Shown here: in pieces, positions 55,011 to 62,938 of the stretch | Position numbering within the stretch: position 1 is the first letter of the stretch | Layout: each line of letters starts with the position of its first letter | Assembly: GCA_900318375.1 (NCBI GenBank) | Contig: ONKG01000001.1 | Span: 1-64,000 of the forward strand | Source: an uncultured Lachnospiraceae bacterium | GTDB lineage: Bacteria > Bacillota > Clostridia > Lachnospirales > Lachnospiraceae | Length of the DNA: 64,000 nucleotides | Direction of reading: 5' to 3' | The notes under the pieces: generated by a model | Told to the model about the DNA's origin: nothing | Database searches by the model: none | Seen by the model: only the letters and a program-made list of their open reading frames with translations | Made by a program: the position numbers and the translations under genes

Positions 55011-55463
55011 ATTCAATGACCCCCTGTTACTGTAATGAGATTTGGGTATGATACCAACAGTTACTTACGAAAAATGCTCCCGCGAAGCTGCCATGCGGTT
55101 GTACATGCCCACACAGGCTGAACGCCGGAACAGTGTAGAGCTGCTGCATTCCCGCAAAGACAGCGGCAGATCAATCGAATGTGCCGCAATCTTGTATAAA
55201 TGCCGGAAACGGGGATATTTCCCGAAAATATCAATCTTTATTCATTATAACCCATTCTTTTGCATTTTGCTCAAAATTTTTATAAAAATAAAGGAATTTT
55301 TGGTATAAGTGATAAGCGCGCAGGCCAGTATGAAAGGCCGGGCGGTTTTCAATGCCCGCCTGCGAGACCTGCTGCCCTGCGCAGCATTGGTTCACATCTG
55401 CGGGACATACGTAAATGTATCCTCTTGCGGCCTGCATCGCAAAGATCCCGCCAGACACCGGAC
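55011..55463. other. 453-bp intergenic region between the recombinase-like gene and glgA
   Basis: It contains a possible glgA promoter (TTGAGC at 55269-55274, TATAAT at 55244-55249, minus strand, 19-nt spacing, hence weak). GC-rich stem-forming sequence lies at 55320-55460. A frame of 75 codons across it has no ribosome site and is not called. Confidence 0.5.
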
Positions 55464-56048
55464 TCAGGTCAGGTCCGCCCCCTTTTGTGCAAGGAAATAC
55501 TTGTGCATGGCTGCACTGCGGATTCCCAGAAGCGACTGTACTGTCGAAGGATCCGCCCCTCTTCGCAGCAGAGATACCGCCAATGCTGTCCTTAGATCCT
55601 CCGGTGATACGGGCTGCCTGATCCCGGCTGCAAGGGCATGTTTTTTAACAAGTTTCCAGACGGCCTGTCTGGTGATCATTTTTCCGCTCCTTCCGGGAAA
55701 CAGAAGGTCAGCAGGGCTTTCAATCTCCCTGCGGACATCGTACAGATATTTCATCAGACTCTCCCGTGTTTTCTTTCCGAAAGGAATCATTCTCTCAGGA
55801 CTGGCGCAACTCCCGATACTCTCAGGATTCTCAGGGAGCAGCACACAGGAAATCTGAAGGTCTATGTTTTCCACACGCAGCGGGACAAGCTCCTGCACCT
55901 TGAGACCCGCCCCGCCCAGAAGCTCCAGGATAGCCCTGTCCCTGATGCCCGCACGGGTCTGGGGATCCGGCGCATCGAGGATCCGGTCCAGCTCTTCCCG
56001 GGTCAGCGCTCTCTGTTCATTTTTCCGGTTTTCCCGGATCTCATCCAT
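55464..56048 (-). CDS. Degenerate tyrosine recombinase-like protein (catalytic domain only)
   Basis: 194 residues from ATG 56048, with GGAGGGG 6 nt upstream. It aligns with the C-terminal domain of XerC/XerD recombinases: LTREELDRILD, IRDRAILELLGGAGLKVQEL, EDLRTALAVSLLRRGADPSTVQ, then MHKYFLA. However the first catalytic Arg is replaced by Lys (GLKVQEL), the His of HxLR is Glu (EDLR), and the His of LGH is replaced (LGIRS); only the second Arg and Tyr remain. The N-terminal core-binding domain is absent. Probably not an active recombinase. Located between glgA and rny beside a 25-bp tandem repeat. Confidence 0.75.
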   Translation of the reverse strand: MDEIRENRKNEQRALTREELDRILDAPDPQTRAGIRDRAILELLGGAGLKVQELVPLRVENIDLQISCVLLPENPESIGSCASPERMIPFGKKTRESLMKYLYDVRREIESPADLLFPGRSGKMITRQAVWKLVKKHALAAGIRQPVSPEDLRTALAVSLLRRGADPSTVQSLLGIRSAAMHKYFLAQKGADLT

Positions 56049-56080
56049 CCCCGGCCCCTCCATTTTGTGACAAGTTATGC

Positions 56081-56180
56081 TGTGACATAAACTGATATGA
56101 AAAGCTGTGACATAAACTGATATGAAAAGCTGTGACATAAACTGATATGAAAAGCTGTGACATAAACTGATATGAAAAGT
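56081..56180. repeat. 25-bp tandem repeat, four copies
   Basis: TGTGACATAAACTGATATGA plus AAAGC is repeated exactly at 56081-56105, 56106-56130, 56131-56155 and 56156-56180 (last base differs). The repeat lies upstream of the recombinase-like gene and runs into the rny terminator. Confidence 0.95.
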
Positions 56181-56212
56181 GCTGCGGAATCCTACCGGGC
56201 CTCCGCAGCACT
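56178..56212 (-). terminator. rny terminator
   Basis: AGTGCTGCGGA pairs with TCCGCAGCACT and is followed by TTTTC on the minus strand and TATACTTTTC on the plus strand. It lies 41 bp after the rny stop. Confidence 0.8.
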
Positions 56213-56252
56213 ATACTTTTCAAATCTTCAATAATCTAATAAATATATGATA

Positions 56253-57803
56253 TTATTTCGCATAATCCGTAACTCTGGACTCACGGATTAAGTTTACTTT
56301 GATCTGACCGGGATATTCCATATCCGCTTCAATCTTCTTGGAAATATCTCGCGCCAGCAGTACCATATCAGCATCGCTGATCTGCTCAGGAACTACCATT
56401 ACGCGAACTTCTCTGCCTGCCTGAATGGCATAAGAATTACTGACCCCTTTAAAACTGTTGGTGATTTCTTCTAACTGTTTCAATCTCGTAGTATATGCTT
56501 CGAGAGTTTCTCTCCTTGCACCCGGACGGGCTGCGGAGATCGTGTCTGCCGCCTGCACAATGCATGCGATCAGACTTGCCGGTTCAACATCACCGTGGTG
56601 CGCTTCCACGGAGTTGATCACTGTCTGCGACTCTTTATATTTTCTGCAGAGCTCGGCGCCCAGCTGTACATGAGATCCTTCCATCTCATGATCGACAGCC
56701 TTGCCGATATCATGCAGAAGTCCGGCGCGCTTCGCAAGACGGACATCAAGTCCAAGCTCGCTTGCCAGAAGACCGGATAGCTGTGCAACCTCGATGGAAT
56801 GCTTGAGTGCGTTCTGTCCGTAACTTGTGCGGAAACGCATCTTGCCCAGAAGACGGACAAGCTCGGGATGGATCCCATGTACGCCGACTTCCAGCGTAGC
56901 TGCTTCTCCCTCTTCTTTAATCCTGGCTTCCACCTCACGCTGCGCCTTACCGACCATCTCCTCGATTCTGGCAGGATGAATTCTGCCGTCGACGATCAGC
57001 TTCTCCAACGCGACACGTGCGACTTCCCTGCGAATCGGATCAAATGCCGATATGACAACCGCTTCCGGTGTATCATCGATAATCAAGTCGACGCCTGTCA
57101 TCGTCTCAAGAGTACGAATATTGCGCCCTTCACGTCCGATGATTCTGCCCTTCATTTCGTCTCCGGGCAGCTGGACAACAGAAATCGTCGCCTCGGAAAC
57201 ATGATCTGCCGCACAGCGCTGTATGGCATTGACCACAAATTCCTTGGCCCGCTTGTCTGCTTCTTCCTTGGCTTCCGACTCGATCTCTTTGATCATTCTG
57301 GCGGAATCCAGTTTCACTTCATCTTCAACAATCTTTAAAAGGTGTTCTTTTGCCTGTTCGGAGGTTAGGCCTGAAATACGCTCGAGTTCCTGTATCCGCT
57401 GCTCATTAAGCATTGAAACTTCTTTCTGAAGTTTCTGCAGATTTTCTTCCTTGGCAGAAAGACTCTGTTCCCTGCGCTCCAGCTGCTCGACCTTATTGTC
57501 GATCTGCTCTTCCTTCTGCTGAATCCTGCGCTCATTTTTCTGAACTTCGTTTCTTCTGTTCTGGATTTCCTTTTCGAGTTCGTTCTTGGATTTGAACGTC
57601 TCCTCACGGATCTCCAGCATAGCTTCACGCTTTTTGGATTCTGCTTCACGAAGGGCTTCGTCGATAATAGCTCTCGCCCTTGCTTCTGCGCTGTCTACCT
57701 TGATCGCATCCTGCTTCCTGTGGTTGCTGGAAGTGACATACCAGGTAAGGGGAACTGCTGCTGCCAGAGTAAGAATCACTGCAATAATGATTCCTATAGC
57801 CAT
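56253..57803 (-). CDS. rny: Ribonuclease Y
   Basis: 516 residues. A membrane-anchoring N-terminal helix ([20 protein letters not shown]), a coiled coil (about 40-190), a KH domain ([16 protein letters not shown]) and an HD domain ([17 protein letters not shown]). It initiates mRNA decay in many Firmicutes. Normal length; all motifs intact. The recA-recX-rny order is a familiar Firmicute arrangement. Confidence 0.97.
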   Translation of the reverse strand: MAIGIIIAVILTLAAAVPLTWYVTSSNHRKQDAIKVDSAEARARAIIDEALREAESKKREAMLEIREETFKSKNELEKEIQNRRNEVQKNERRIQQKEEQIDNKVEQLERREQSLSAKEENLQKLQKEVSMLNEQRIQELERISGLTSEQAKEHLLKIVEDEVKLDSARMIKEIESEAKEEADKRAKEFVVNAIQRCAADHVSEATISVVQLPGDEMKGRIIGREGRNIRTLETMTGVDLIIDDTPEAVVISAFDPIRREVARVALEKLIVDGRIHPARIEEMVGKAQREVEARIKEEGEAATLEVGVHGIHPELVRLLGKMRFRTSYGQNALKHSIEVAQLSGLLASELGLDVRLAKRAGLLHDIGKAVDHEMEGSHVQLGAELCRKYKESQTVINSVEAHHGDVEPASLIACIVQAADTISAARPGARRETLEAYTTRLKQLEEITNSFKGVSNSYAIQAGREVRVMVVPEQISDADMVLLARDISKKIEADMEYPGQIKVNLIRESRVTDYAK

Positions 57804-58094
57804 ACAGGAGCACCTCCATATTCAATTGAACTGTTTGCTTTATTGTATAGAATACATATAAAAATACACCCGATTTCCAGACAACAACGGAATATTAACT
57901 GCATTCTAACGAACAAACTTACAACAAATTGATTCTAATCTTAATAAGTGCACATGTCAAGTCATTCCTGAACGGGCGTTTTGGACAAAATCCTGTTATT
58001 TTTTGCTTCCCCATGCTTTTCCGGCGGCAATTTGCACCAAAAGCCGTTTTTTCAGAGCCGTCCGACAAGGGAAACCGGATCTTTCCGCGCGGCG

Positions 58095-58766
58095 TCAGTA
58101 ATCATCTCTGCAGCCTGTCATGCGCCGGATCAGATCAGCAGGATATCCCTTTCTGTGCAGAAAAGCCATGGTCTTCTGCCGCTCTTCATAGCCGGCTTCA
58201 CCGGGATCAAATCCCCTTTTCTTTAAAAGACGCATCACCTGCTGACGCTGCGCGTCCTCCAGATCTTCCTCTTCGGCAAACTCGGCAAACACTTCTTCAA
58301 TATCTGTTTCGGAGATTCCTTTTCCTGCCAGATCTCTGATGATCCGGAGTCTGCTTCTGTCCTGTATATGGCTTCTGATATAGCTGCGGGCAAAGCGTCT
58401 GTCATCCAGATAGCCGGCTTTCTGCAGCTTTCCGACAGCCTCTTCCACAATGGAGTCGGGAAATCCTGCCTCGATGAGCTTTTCCCGGAGACGGCATTCG
58501 GAATAATCTCTGGTCCCCAGAAGCGTACCGCACCGCTGCATACAAGCCGACCGCAGAGACTGCATGATCTGTGTATAGGTATCATCAGACAGTTCCTTCG
58601 CCTCTGCAAAGCCCAGACGGGCGGCTTTCAAAGACGGGAAAAGAAAGCTCTCTCCGTCATCCAGCGTCACTCTTATCCTTCCCCTGCCGGAACAGGATGG
58701 GCCGCTCTCCCCGCTCCTGCGGCGTGTCTTTGCCGCGATCTGTTCGATAGAAAGAATTACGTGCAA
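58095..58766 (-). CDS. recX: Regulatory protein RecX
   Basis: 223 residues from TTG 58766 with GGGGGA upstream. Three-helix RecX repeats: ECRLREKLIEAGFPDSIVEE, RRFARSYIRSHIQDRSRLRI, and QVMRLLKKRGFDPGEAG. It modulates RecA filaments. Separated from recA by 410 bp that hold copy 2 of the inverted-repeat element. Confidence 0.9.
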   Translation of the reverse strand: MHVILSIEQIAAKTRRRSGESGPSCSGRGRIRVTLDDGESFLFPSLKAARLGFAEAKELSDDTYTQIMQSLRSACMQRCGTLLGTRDYSECRLREKLIEAGFPDSIVEEAVGKLQKAGYLDDRRFARSYIRSHIQDRSRLRIIRDLAGKGISETDIEEVFAEFAEEEDLEDAQRQQVMRLLKKRGFDPGEAGYEERQKTMAFLHRKGYPADLIRRMTGCRDDY

Positions 58767-59176
58767 AATCTTCCCCCTGTGGTCAAACCGGGCCGGATCG
58801 GCACCATGCAGTCAGTCTGCACAGTCCCTTGCCGGCCCGGGTAATAATATTCCTACAGTAATGATGTTGAGGTCAAAAGGTGGTTAAGGGAACACCGTCT
58901 CGTCAAGCTGCACAAACGCCTTGGGCACGCTCTCGCTCTACCCTCGCCGGCAGCGGTACTGAGGCCGCTAAAAACCAGCGGCCAAGTACCTGGCACGCAG
59001 CATCTCCTTCGGAACTGCGCAAGGCCCTTCGGCTGTTTGTGCAGCTTGACGAGACTCAGAGCCATTGGATACCTTTTGACCTTTACATCACAGTAATTGT
59101 ATCTAAATATATCTATAATAATTGCAATAAGGATTAAAAATGTAATAAGGATTTAAACGAAAATGATAATCAGGAC
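58767..59176. other. 410-bp intergenic region between recA and recX
   Basis: 58870-59082 is copy 2 of the covarying inverted-repeat element. The remainder is AT-rich (59083-59176) or featureless (58767-58869). No gene seen. Confidence 0.65.
58870..59082. repeat. Covarying inverted-repeat element, copy 2
   Basis: The ends AGGTCAAAAGGT (58870-58881) and ACCTTTTGACCT (59071-59082) are perfect 12-bp inverted repeats. Inside, GTCTCGTCAAGCTGCACAAA (58897-58916) pairs with 59036-59055 across 20 bp. Relative to copy 1, one position changes T to C on one arm and A to G on the other, keeping the pair. The core (CTCTCGCTCTACCCTCG, then CTAAAAACCAGCGGCCAAG) is conserved. This copy has about 19 extra bases near 58991-59019. 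Confidence 0.8.
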
Positions 59177-60235
59177 TTACTCCTCATCCTTTTCCGCCTT
59201 ATCCTCTGAGGAAACAGGAATCTTTGCTCCGTCGGGATCGAGATTATAATGCTCACGGACCTTGCGGTCAATCTCGGCAAGCAGTTCCGGGTGATCCAGA
59301 AGGAACTGTTTGGAATTCTCACGGCCCTGACCGACACGATTGCCCTCATAGTTGTACCAGGCACCGCTCTTATTGACAATATCACAGCTGGCCGCCAGGT
59401 CCAGAACATCTCCTACATAGGAGATACCCTTGCCGTACATAATGTCAAACTCTGCCTCTTTGAAAGGAGGCGCAATCTTGTTCTTCACGATCTTGACCCT
59501 TGTGCGGTTGCCGATACTCTCACCGCTCTGCTTGAGGGTCTCGATCCTGCGCACATCCATACGAACAGAAGCATAGAACTTGAGCGCGCGTCCTCCGGTG
59601 GTCACTTCGGGATTGCCGAACATGACACCGACTTTCTCACGCAGCTGGTTGATAAAGACGACCGAGCAGTTGGATTTGCTGATCACAGCCGTAAGTTTGC
59701 GCAGTGCCTGTGACATCAGACGCGCGTGAAGGCCCACGTGTGAGTCACCCATGTCTCCGTCAATTTCCGCCTTTGGAACAAGAGCTGCCACAGAGTCCAC
59801 GACAACAATATCGATCGCGCCGGAGCGGACCATTGTCTCGGTAATCTCCAGTGCCTGCTCACCGCTGTCGGGCTGGGAAATATAGAGATTGTCAATATCA
59901 ACACCGATATTCTTTGCATAGACAGGGTCCAGGGCATGCTCCGCGTCAATAAATCCCGCAATGCCGCCCCGTTTCTGCACCTCCGCGATCATATGCAGGG
60001 TGACAGTTGTCTTACCGGAGGACTCGGGTCCGTAGATTTCGATGATCCTGCCGCGCGGGATTCCGCCCAGGCCAAGAGCGATATCAAGACTCAGGGATCC
60101 GGTGGGAATCGTCTCGACATTAAACTGTGCGGCGGGGTCGCCGAGCTTCATGACCGCGCCTTTGCCAAACTGTTTCTCTATTTGTGAGAGCGCTGCATCC
60201 AGCGCTTTCTGTCTGTCATCTTTTGCAATAGCCAT
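59177..60235 (-). CDS. recA: Recombinase RecA
   Basis: 352 residues. Walker [10 protein letters not shown], Walker [15 protein letters not shown], and the C-terminal RecA region are present. It forms filaments on single-stranded DNA for repair and drives LexA self-cleavage. Ribosome site AAGGAGA. A LexA box and a promoter lie directly upstream. Confidence 0.98.
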   Translation of the reverse strand: MAIAKDDRQKALDAALSQIEKQFGKGAVMKLGDPAAQFNVETIPTGSLSLDIALGLGGIPRGRIIEIYGPESSGKTTVTLHMIAEVQKRGGIAGFIDAEHALDPVYAKNIGVDIDNLYISQPDSGEQALEITETMVRSGAIDIVVVDSVAALVPKAEIDGDMGDSHVGLHARLMSQALRKLTAVISKSNCSVVFINQLREKVGVMFGNPEVTTGGRALKFYASVRMDVRRIETLKQSGESIGNRTRVKIVKNKIAPPFKEAEFDIMYGKGISYVGDVLDLAASCDIVNKSGAWYNYEGNRVGQGRENSKQFLLDHPELLAEIDRKVREHYNLDPDGAKIPVSSEDKAEKDEE

Positions 60236-60257
60236 TTATCTGTCTCCTTTAAAATTC

Positions 60258-60271
60258 AGAACATCTGTTCG
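60258..60271. promoter_or_regulatory. LexA (SOS) box of recA
   Basis: On the minus strand CGAACAGATGTTCT fits the Gram-positive SOS consensus CGAACNNNNGTTCG with one terminal mismatch. It lies 23 bp upstream of the recA ATG, just downstream of the promoter. Confidence 0.85.
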
Positions 60272-60278
60272 CTTTATC

Positions 60279-60307
60279 AGTATAGCATTCCGTCTTACGG
60301 CCTGCAA
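60279..60307 (-). promoter_or_regulatory. recA promoter
   Basis: On the minus strand TTGCAG and TATACT are separated by 17 nt, with an extended -10 (TGCTATACT). The predicted start falls at the edge of the LexA box, so LexA would block initiation. Confidence 0.7.
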
Positions 60308-60510
60308 GTATTTTTTTATGAGTTTTTATGGCCGGTTTTTTATGGCATTTTCCTGCATTCGGCCATAGTCCCCTGTCTGCAGACATATACGAGCTTTCAT
60401 AGCTTTTATGATCAATCATCGCCTTTACAGCCATATTGTCTCTGTTTTCGGAGATTTTTTACAGATTCCCCTTTTTACGGACTCTGCAGCCGGAATCCTG
60501 TGCTGAAGTA

Positions 60511-60561
60511 AAAAAAAGAGACGCACGCAAAAAATCCCCATCGATCTTCTGCGTCCGACTC
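60511..60561 (-). terminator. Terminator of the sigma-like gene
   Basis: On the minus strand GAGTCGGACGCA pairs with TGCGTGCGTCTC (two mismatches) and is followed by eight T residues. Confidence 0.75.
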
Positions 60562-60739
60562 CCTGATCATCAAATATAGTACGACTGTTCCACTGTGTTT
60601 TGTCTGTTCAGAATGGACTTTTAGTATAAAACAAAGTTCGATTCCGGTCAATGACCTCCTTCAGCAGACGCCGCAGAGTTTTTCAGCCCTGAGTTTTTCA
60701 GCGATTATTGCCGCGGCTTTTACAGAAAATTTTTACAAA

Positions 60740-61498
60740 TTACAGAGGCTGGACATCCAGGTCCTCGATCCTTCCTCCTGTCAGCCGCACGGCCTCCTCA
60801 ATCTGTTCTGCTGTCACCTCGCCTTCGCCTGCCAGCTCCATGGGTGTAACTTTCCTTCCCAGTTCAGCCGCCAGTTCCCGCGCCTTGTCCGCTACCAGAT
60901 TGACCAGATCCTCCATCTGCCTGTCCTGCGCATGGTCATCCAGCATCATGGAGATCAGATCCTCCATGCTGTCCATGATCCTCCTGCCGAGCTCGCCTTC
61001 CACCTCCTGCGGGCTCTCCAGATGCCCCAGGAGCCTGACTCCTGTCACCAGAGCCTCGTTGCCCGCACCGATCAGTTCCTCAATACTGACGCCCTGACCC
61101 GCGTAGAGATGGGCAATATCCACAACAGCCTTCATCATCTGCTCCGACAGTTCCTTCTGCGCGAAATGCTCTCCCGCCATGGCGGAAATCTTCACCGCCT
61201 CCAGGACAGAGTCGGAAAGCTCCGGAATATCACTCAGCATTTCCATATAGGAGGTCAGAAAGTCCTTTTCCTCACGGGGGAGCGCATCCAGATCGCCCGC
61301 CTGTGTTCCCACGACGATTTTATGGGCCTTCAGATATCCTTCCACCTGCTCGAGCTGGCTCTTTTCCAGAGAAAGGGAAGCGAAAATCTCTTCGATCTCA
61401 TCTCTGGAAATCCTTCCGCCGTTCGCTCGCGCCTGCTTGAGGGTCTCCTGCAGCAGGGACAAAAATTTCTGCTCTTTCTGAATATTAGAATTCTCCAT
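60740..61498 (-). CDS. Sigma-70-like protein with degenerate core
   Basis: 252 residues from ATG 61498 (AAGGA upstream). Residues about 28-75 (ISRDEIEEIFASLSLEKSQL, then GYLKAHKIVV) resemble sigma-70 region 1.1. Residues about 125-160 (VVDIAHLYAGQGVSIEELIG, then AGNEALVTGVRL) resemble the core-binding part of region 2. Residues about 205-235 (KARELAAELGRKVTPMELA) resemble region 3. The expected aromatic promoter-melting and -10 recognition segment (WWIRQAI type) and region 4 are missing. It may bind RNA polymerase without directing it to promoters, or act as an anti-sigma-like decoy. Function unknown. Confidence 0.6.
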   Translation of the reverse strand: MENSNIQKEQKFLSLLQETLKQARANGGRISRDEIEEIFASLSLEKSQLEQVEGYLKAHKIVVGTQAGDLDALPREEKDFLTSYMEMLSDIPELSDSVLEAVKISAMAGEHFAQKELSEQMMKAVVDIAHLYAGQGVSIEELIGAGNEALVTGVRLLGHLESPQEVEGELGRRIMDSMEDLISMMLDDHAQDRQMEDLVNLVADKARELAAELGRKVTPMELAGEGEVTAEQIEEAVRLTGGRIEDLDVQPL

Positions 61499-61644
61499 CA
61501 ATAGTGATCCTTATGTAATCCTTACATCAATTACAATCTCTGCATTCAATTACAATCCTTGCATTCTATGTTATCCCTGCATTGGCACAGCATATACAGC
61601 GGCCTCTGCCGCGCAGCAAAACGGCTCCCACTGCGCACTATCAG

Positions 61645-62538
61645 CTACCGCTGCATCATGTGCGGGGTCTCTCCTTTTTTGACATGAACATGTGAAAAAA
61701 GATGATCCTGGCAGTATTCCAGCCCTCCCTCGCATTTGCTGCAGTAACGGAATTCAAGAGTATCGCCGTCCTTTTCAGTACGTCCGCAGATGGCACAGCG
61801 ATGAATAGAAGTCTTTCCCTGTACACTCTTTTTTCCCTCCGCGACTGAGCGGCGGAACTTCTGTCTCCTGCGGACCTGGCCGGGGGACAGACTCATCCAG
61901 CTGCGGGAGCGGATAAACAAAAGGACTACGTTAAGCAGAGCGGCCGCAATGACAAAGCGCTCCGCGCTGTTTCCCGAGATCATGCTCATGATGAGGAAGC
62001 CGGCGTCGATCCAGCCCAGATATTTGACCTTGATCGGCAGAATGAAAAGCAGATATACCTGTGCTTCCGGGAATGTCAGGGCAAAAGCAAGGAAAATCGA
62101 CATATTGATATAATATGTACTGAAATACCCGGCGCCCAGTCTGGTCAGCGTCGCAAGCTCAAGGCCCGAATAACCGCTGACGCGCAGGAAAAGAGTCCAC
62201 AGGAAAGCGCTCAGGACCGTCAGAATGATTCCCAGGAAGATATAGACATTGTACTTGTAATCTCCCCATACCCGTTCAAGGGAAGTACCGATACTATAGT
62301 AAAAATACAGCATGATCGCGACAAAAAAGAGATTGCCGCCTACTTCCGGCGGCACTAAAAGCCAGGTGATCACCCGCCAGAACTGCCCGTTGAGCAGGGC
62401 TGTCATATCCAGCACCAGATAATTGAAAATCTCCGGCCGCACGAAATACAGCACATAGCCGATAATATATAGGATCACAAGCTTCATCGACAGACTGCTG
62501 ACCGCATATTTGCCGAATTTTTTTTCAAAATTACTCAT
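61645..62538 (-). CDS. Rhomboid-like pseudoprotease with C-terminal zinc ribbon
   Basis: 297 residues with six hydrophobic segments up to about residue 212. Overall layout and segments such as NGQFWRVITWLLVPP and FFVAIMLYFYYSIGTSLERV resemble rhomboid/derlin-like folds. The catalytic GxSx of TM4 and the His of TM6 are not seen (YINMSIFLAFALTFP, ERFVIAAALLN), so it is probably not a protease. The tail has CAICGRTEKDG and FRYCSKCEGGLEYCQDH, a cytosolic zinc-binding domain. Ribosome site GGAGGAATC. The role is unknown; protein quality control is a guess. Confidence 0.7.
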   Translation of the reverse strand: MSNFEKKFGKYAVSSLSMKLVILYIIGYVLYFVRPEIFNYLVLDMTALLNGQFWRVITWLLVPPEVGGNLFFVAIMLYFYYSIGTSLERVWGDYKYNVYIFLGIILTVLSAFLWTLFLRVSGYSGLELATLTRLGAGYFSTYYINMSIFLAFALTFPEAQVYLLFILPIKVKYLGWIDAGFLIMSMISGNSAERFVIAAALLNVVLLFIRSRSWMSLSPGQVRRRQKFRRSVAEGKKSVQGKTSIHRCAICGRTEKDGDTLEFRYCSKCEGGLEYCQDHLFSHVHVKKGETPHMMQR

Positions 62539-62938
62539 CCGATTCCTCCGGGACCAGTGTCATCTTTGTATGATGATCCGCCTGATTGTTTTACAGCATT
62601 TTATCATCAGCTTCCCCGATTGTAAATGCCATGCTCTTCCGCGCATGCGGGCATACGGATCGCACCCATCCGAATCGCATCCGGGTCTGCTCAGCCAGTC
62701 TGCTCAGCTCTGCTCCCAGTCCATCTGCTGCTTTTCTGTTTTCCTTCTGCTTTTCTTCCGCTTTTCTTCTTTTCTGCTGTTCTTCTGATCAGCTTCAATT
62801 GATCAGCTTCTAATCAGCTTCTAATCAGCGCTTCCCGCCCGTCCGGTCATTGATTTTTATCCCTGTTTACATTATAATCATAAATTCAGAATTAATTTAC
62901 CTGATGCTTCTGAATCTACTTGAAAGGAGTAACCGGCT
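62539..62938. other. 400-bp divergent intergenic region
   Basis: Between the rhomboid-like gene and the activase gene. 62730-62830 contains pyrimidine-rich CTTTTCT tracts and four degenerate GATCAGCTTCTAAT copies. The activase promoter is at 62850-62878. Confidence 0.6.
62850..62878 (+). promoter_or_regulatory. Promoter of the activase gene
   Basis: TTGATT and a perfect TATAAT are separated by 17 nt, about 60 nt upstream of the TTG start. Confidence 0.75.

Larger units (their letters stand above)
60236..60739. other. 504-bp intergenic region between the sigma-like gene and recA
   Basis: It contains the recA LexA box and promoter near its left end and the terminator of the sigma-like gene at 60511-60561. 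60310-60510 and 60562-60739 show no recognised feature. Confidence 0.6.

Noticed and set aside
55231..55458. A 75-codon frame downstream of the recombinase-like gene
   Set aside because: No ribosome site, and its end overlaps the likely glgA promoter; kept as non-coding.
56081..56180. 25-bp tandem units as a CRISPR array
   Set aside because: The units abut directly with no spacers.
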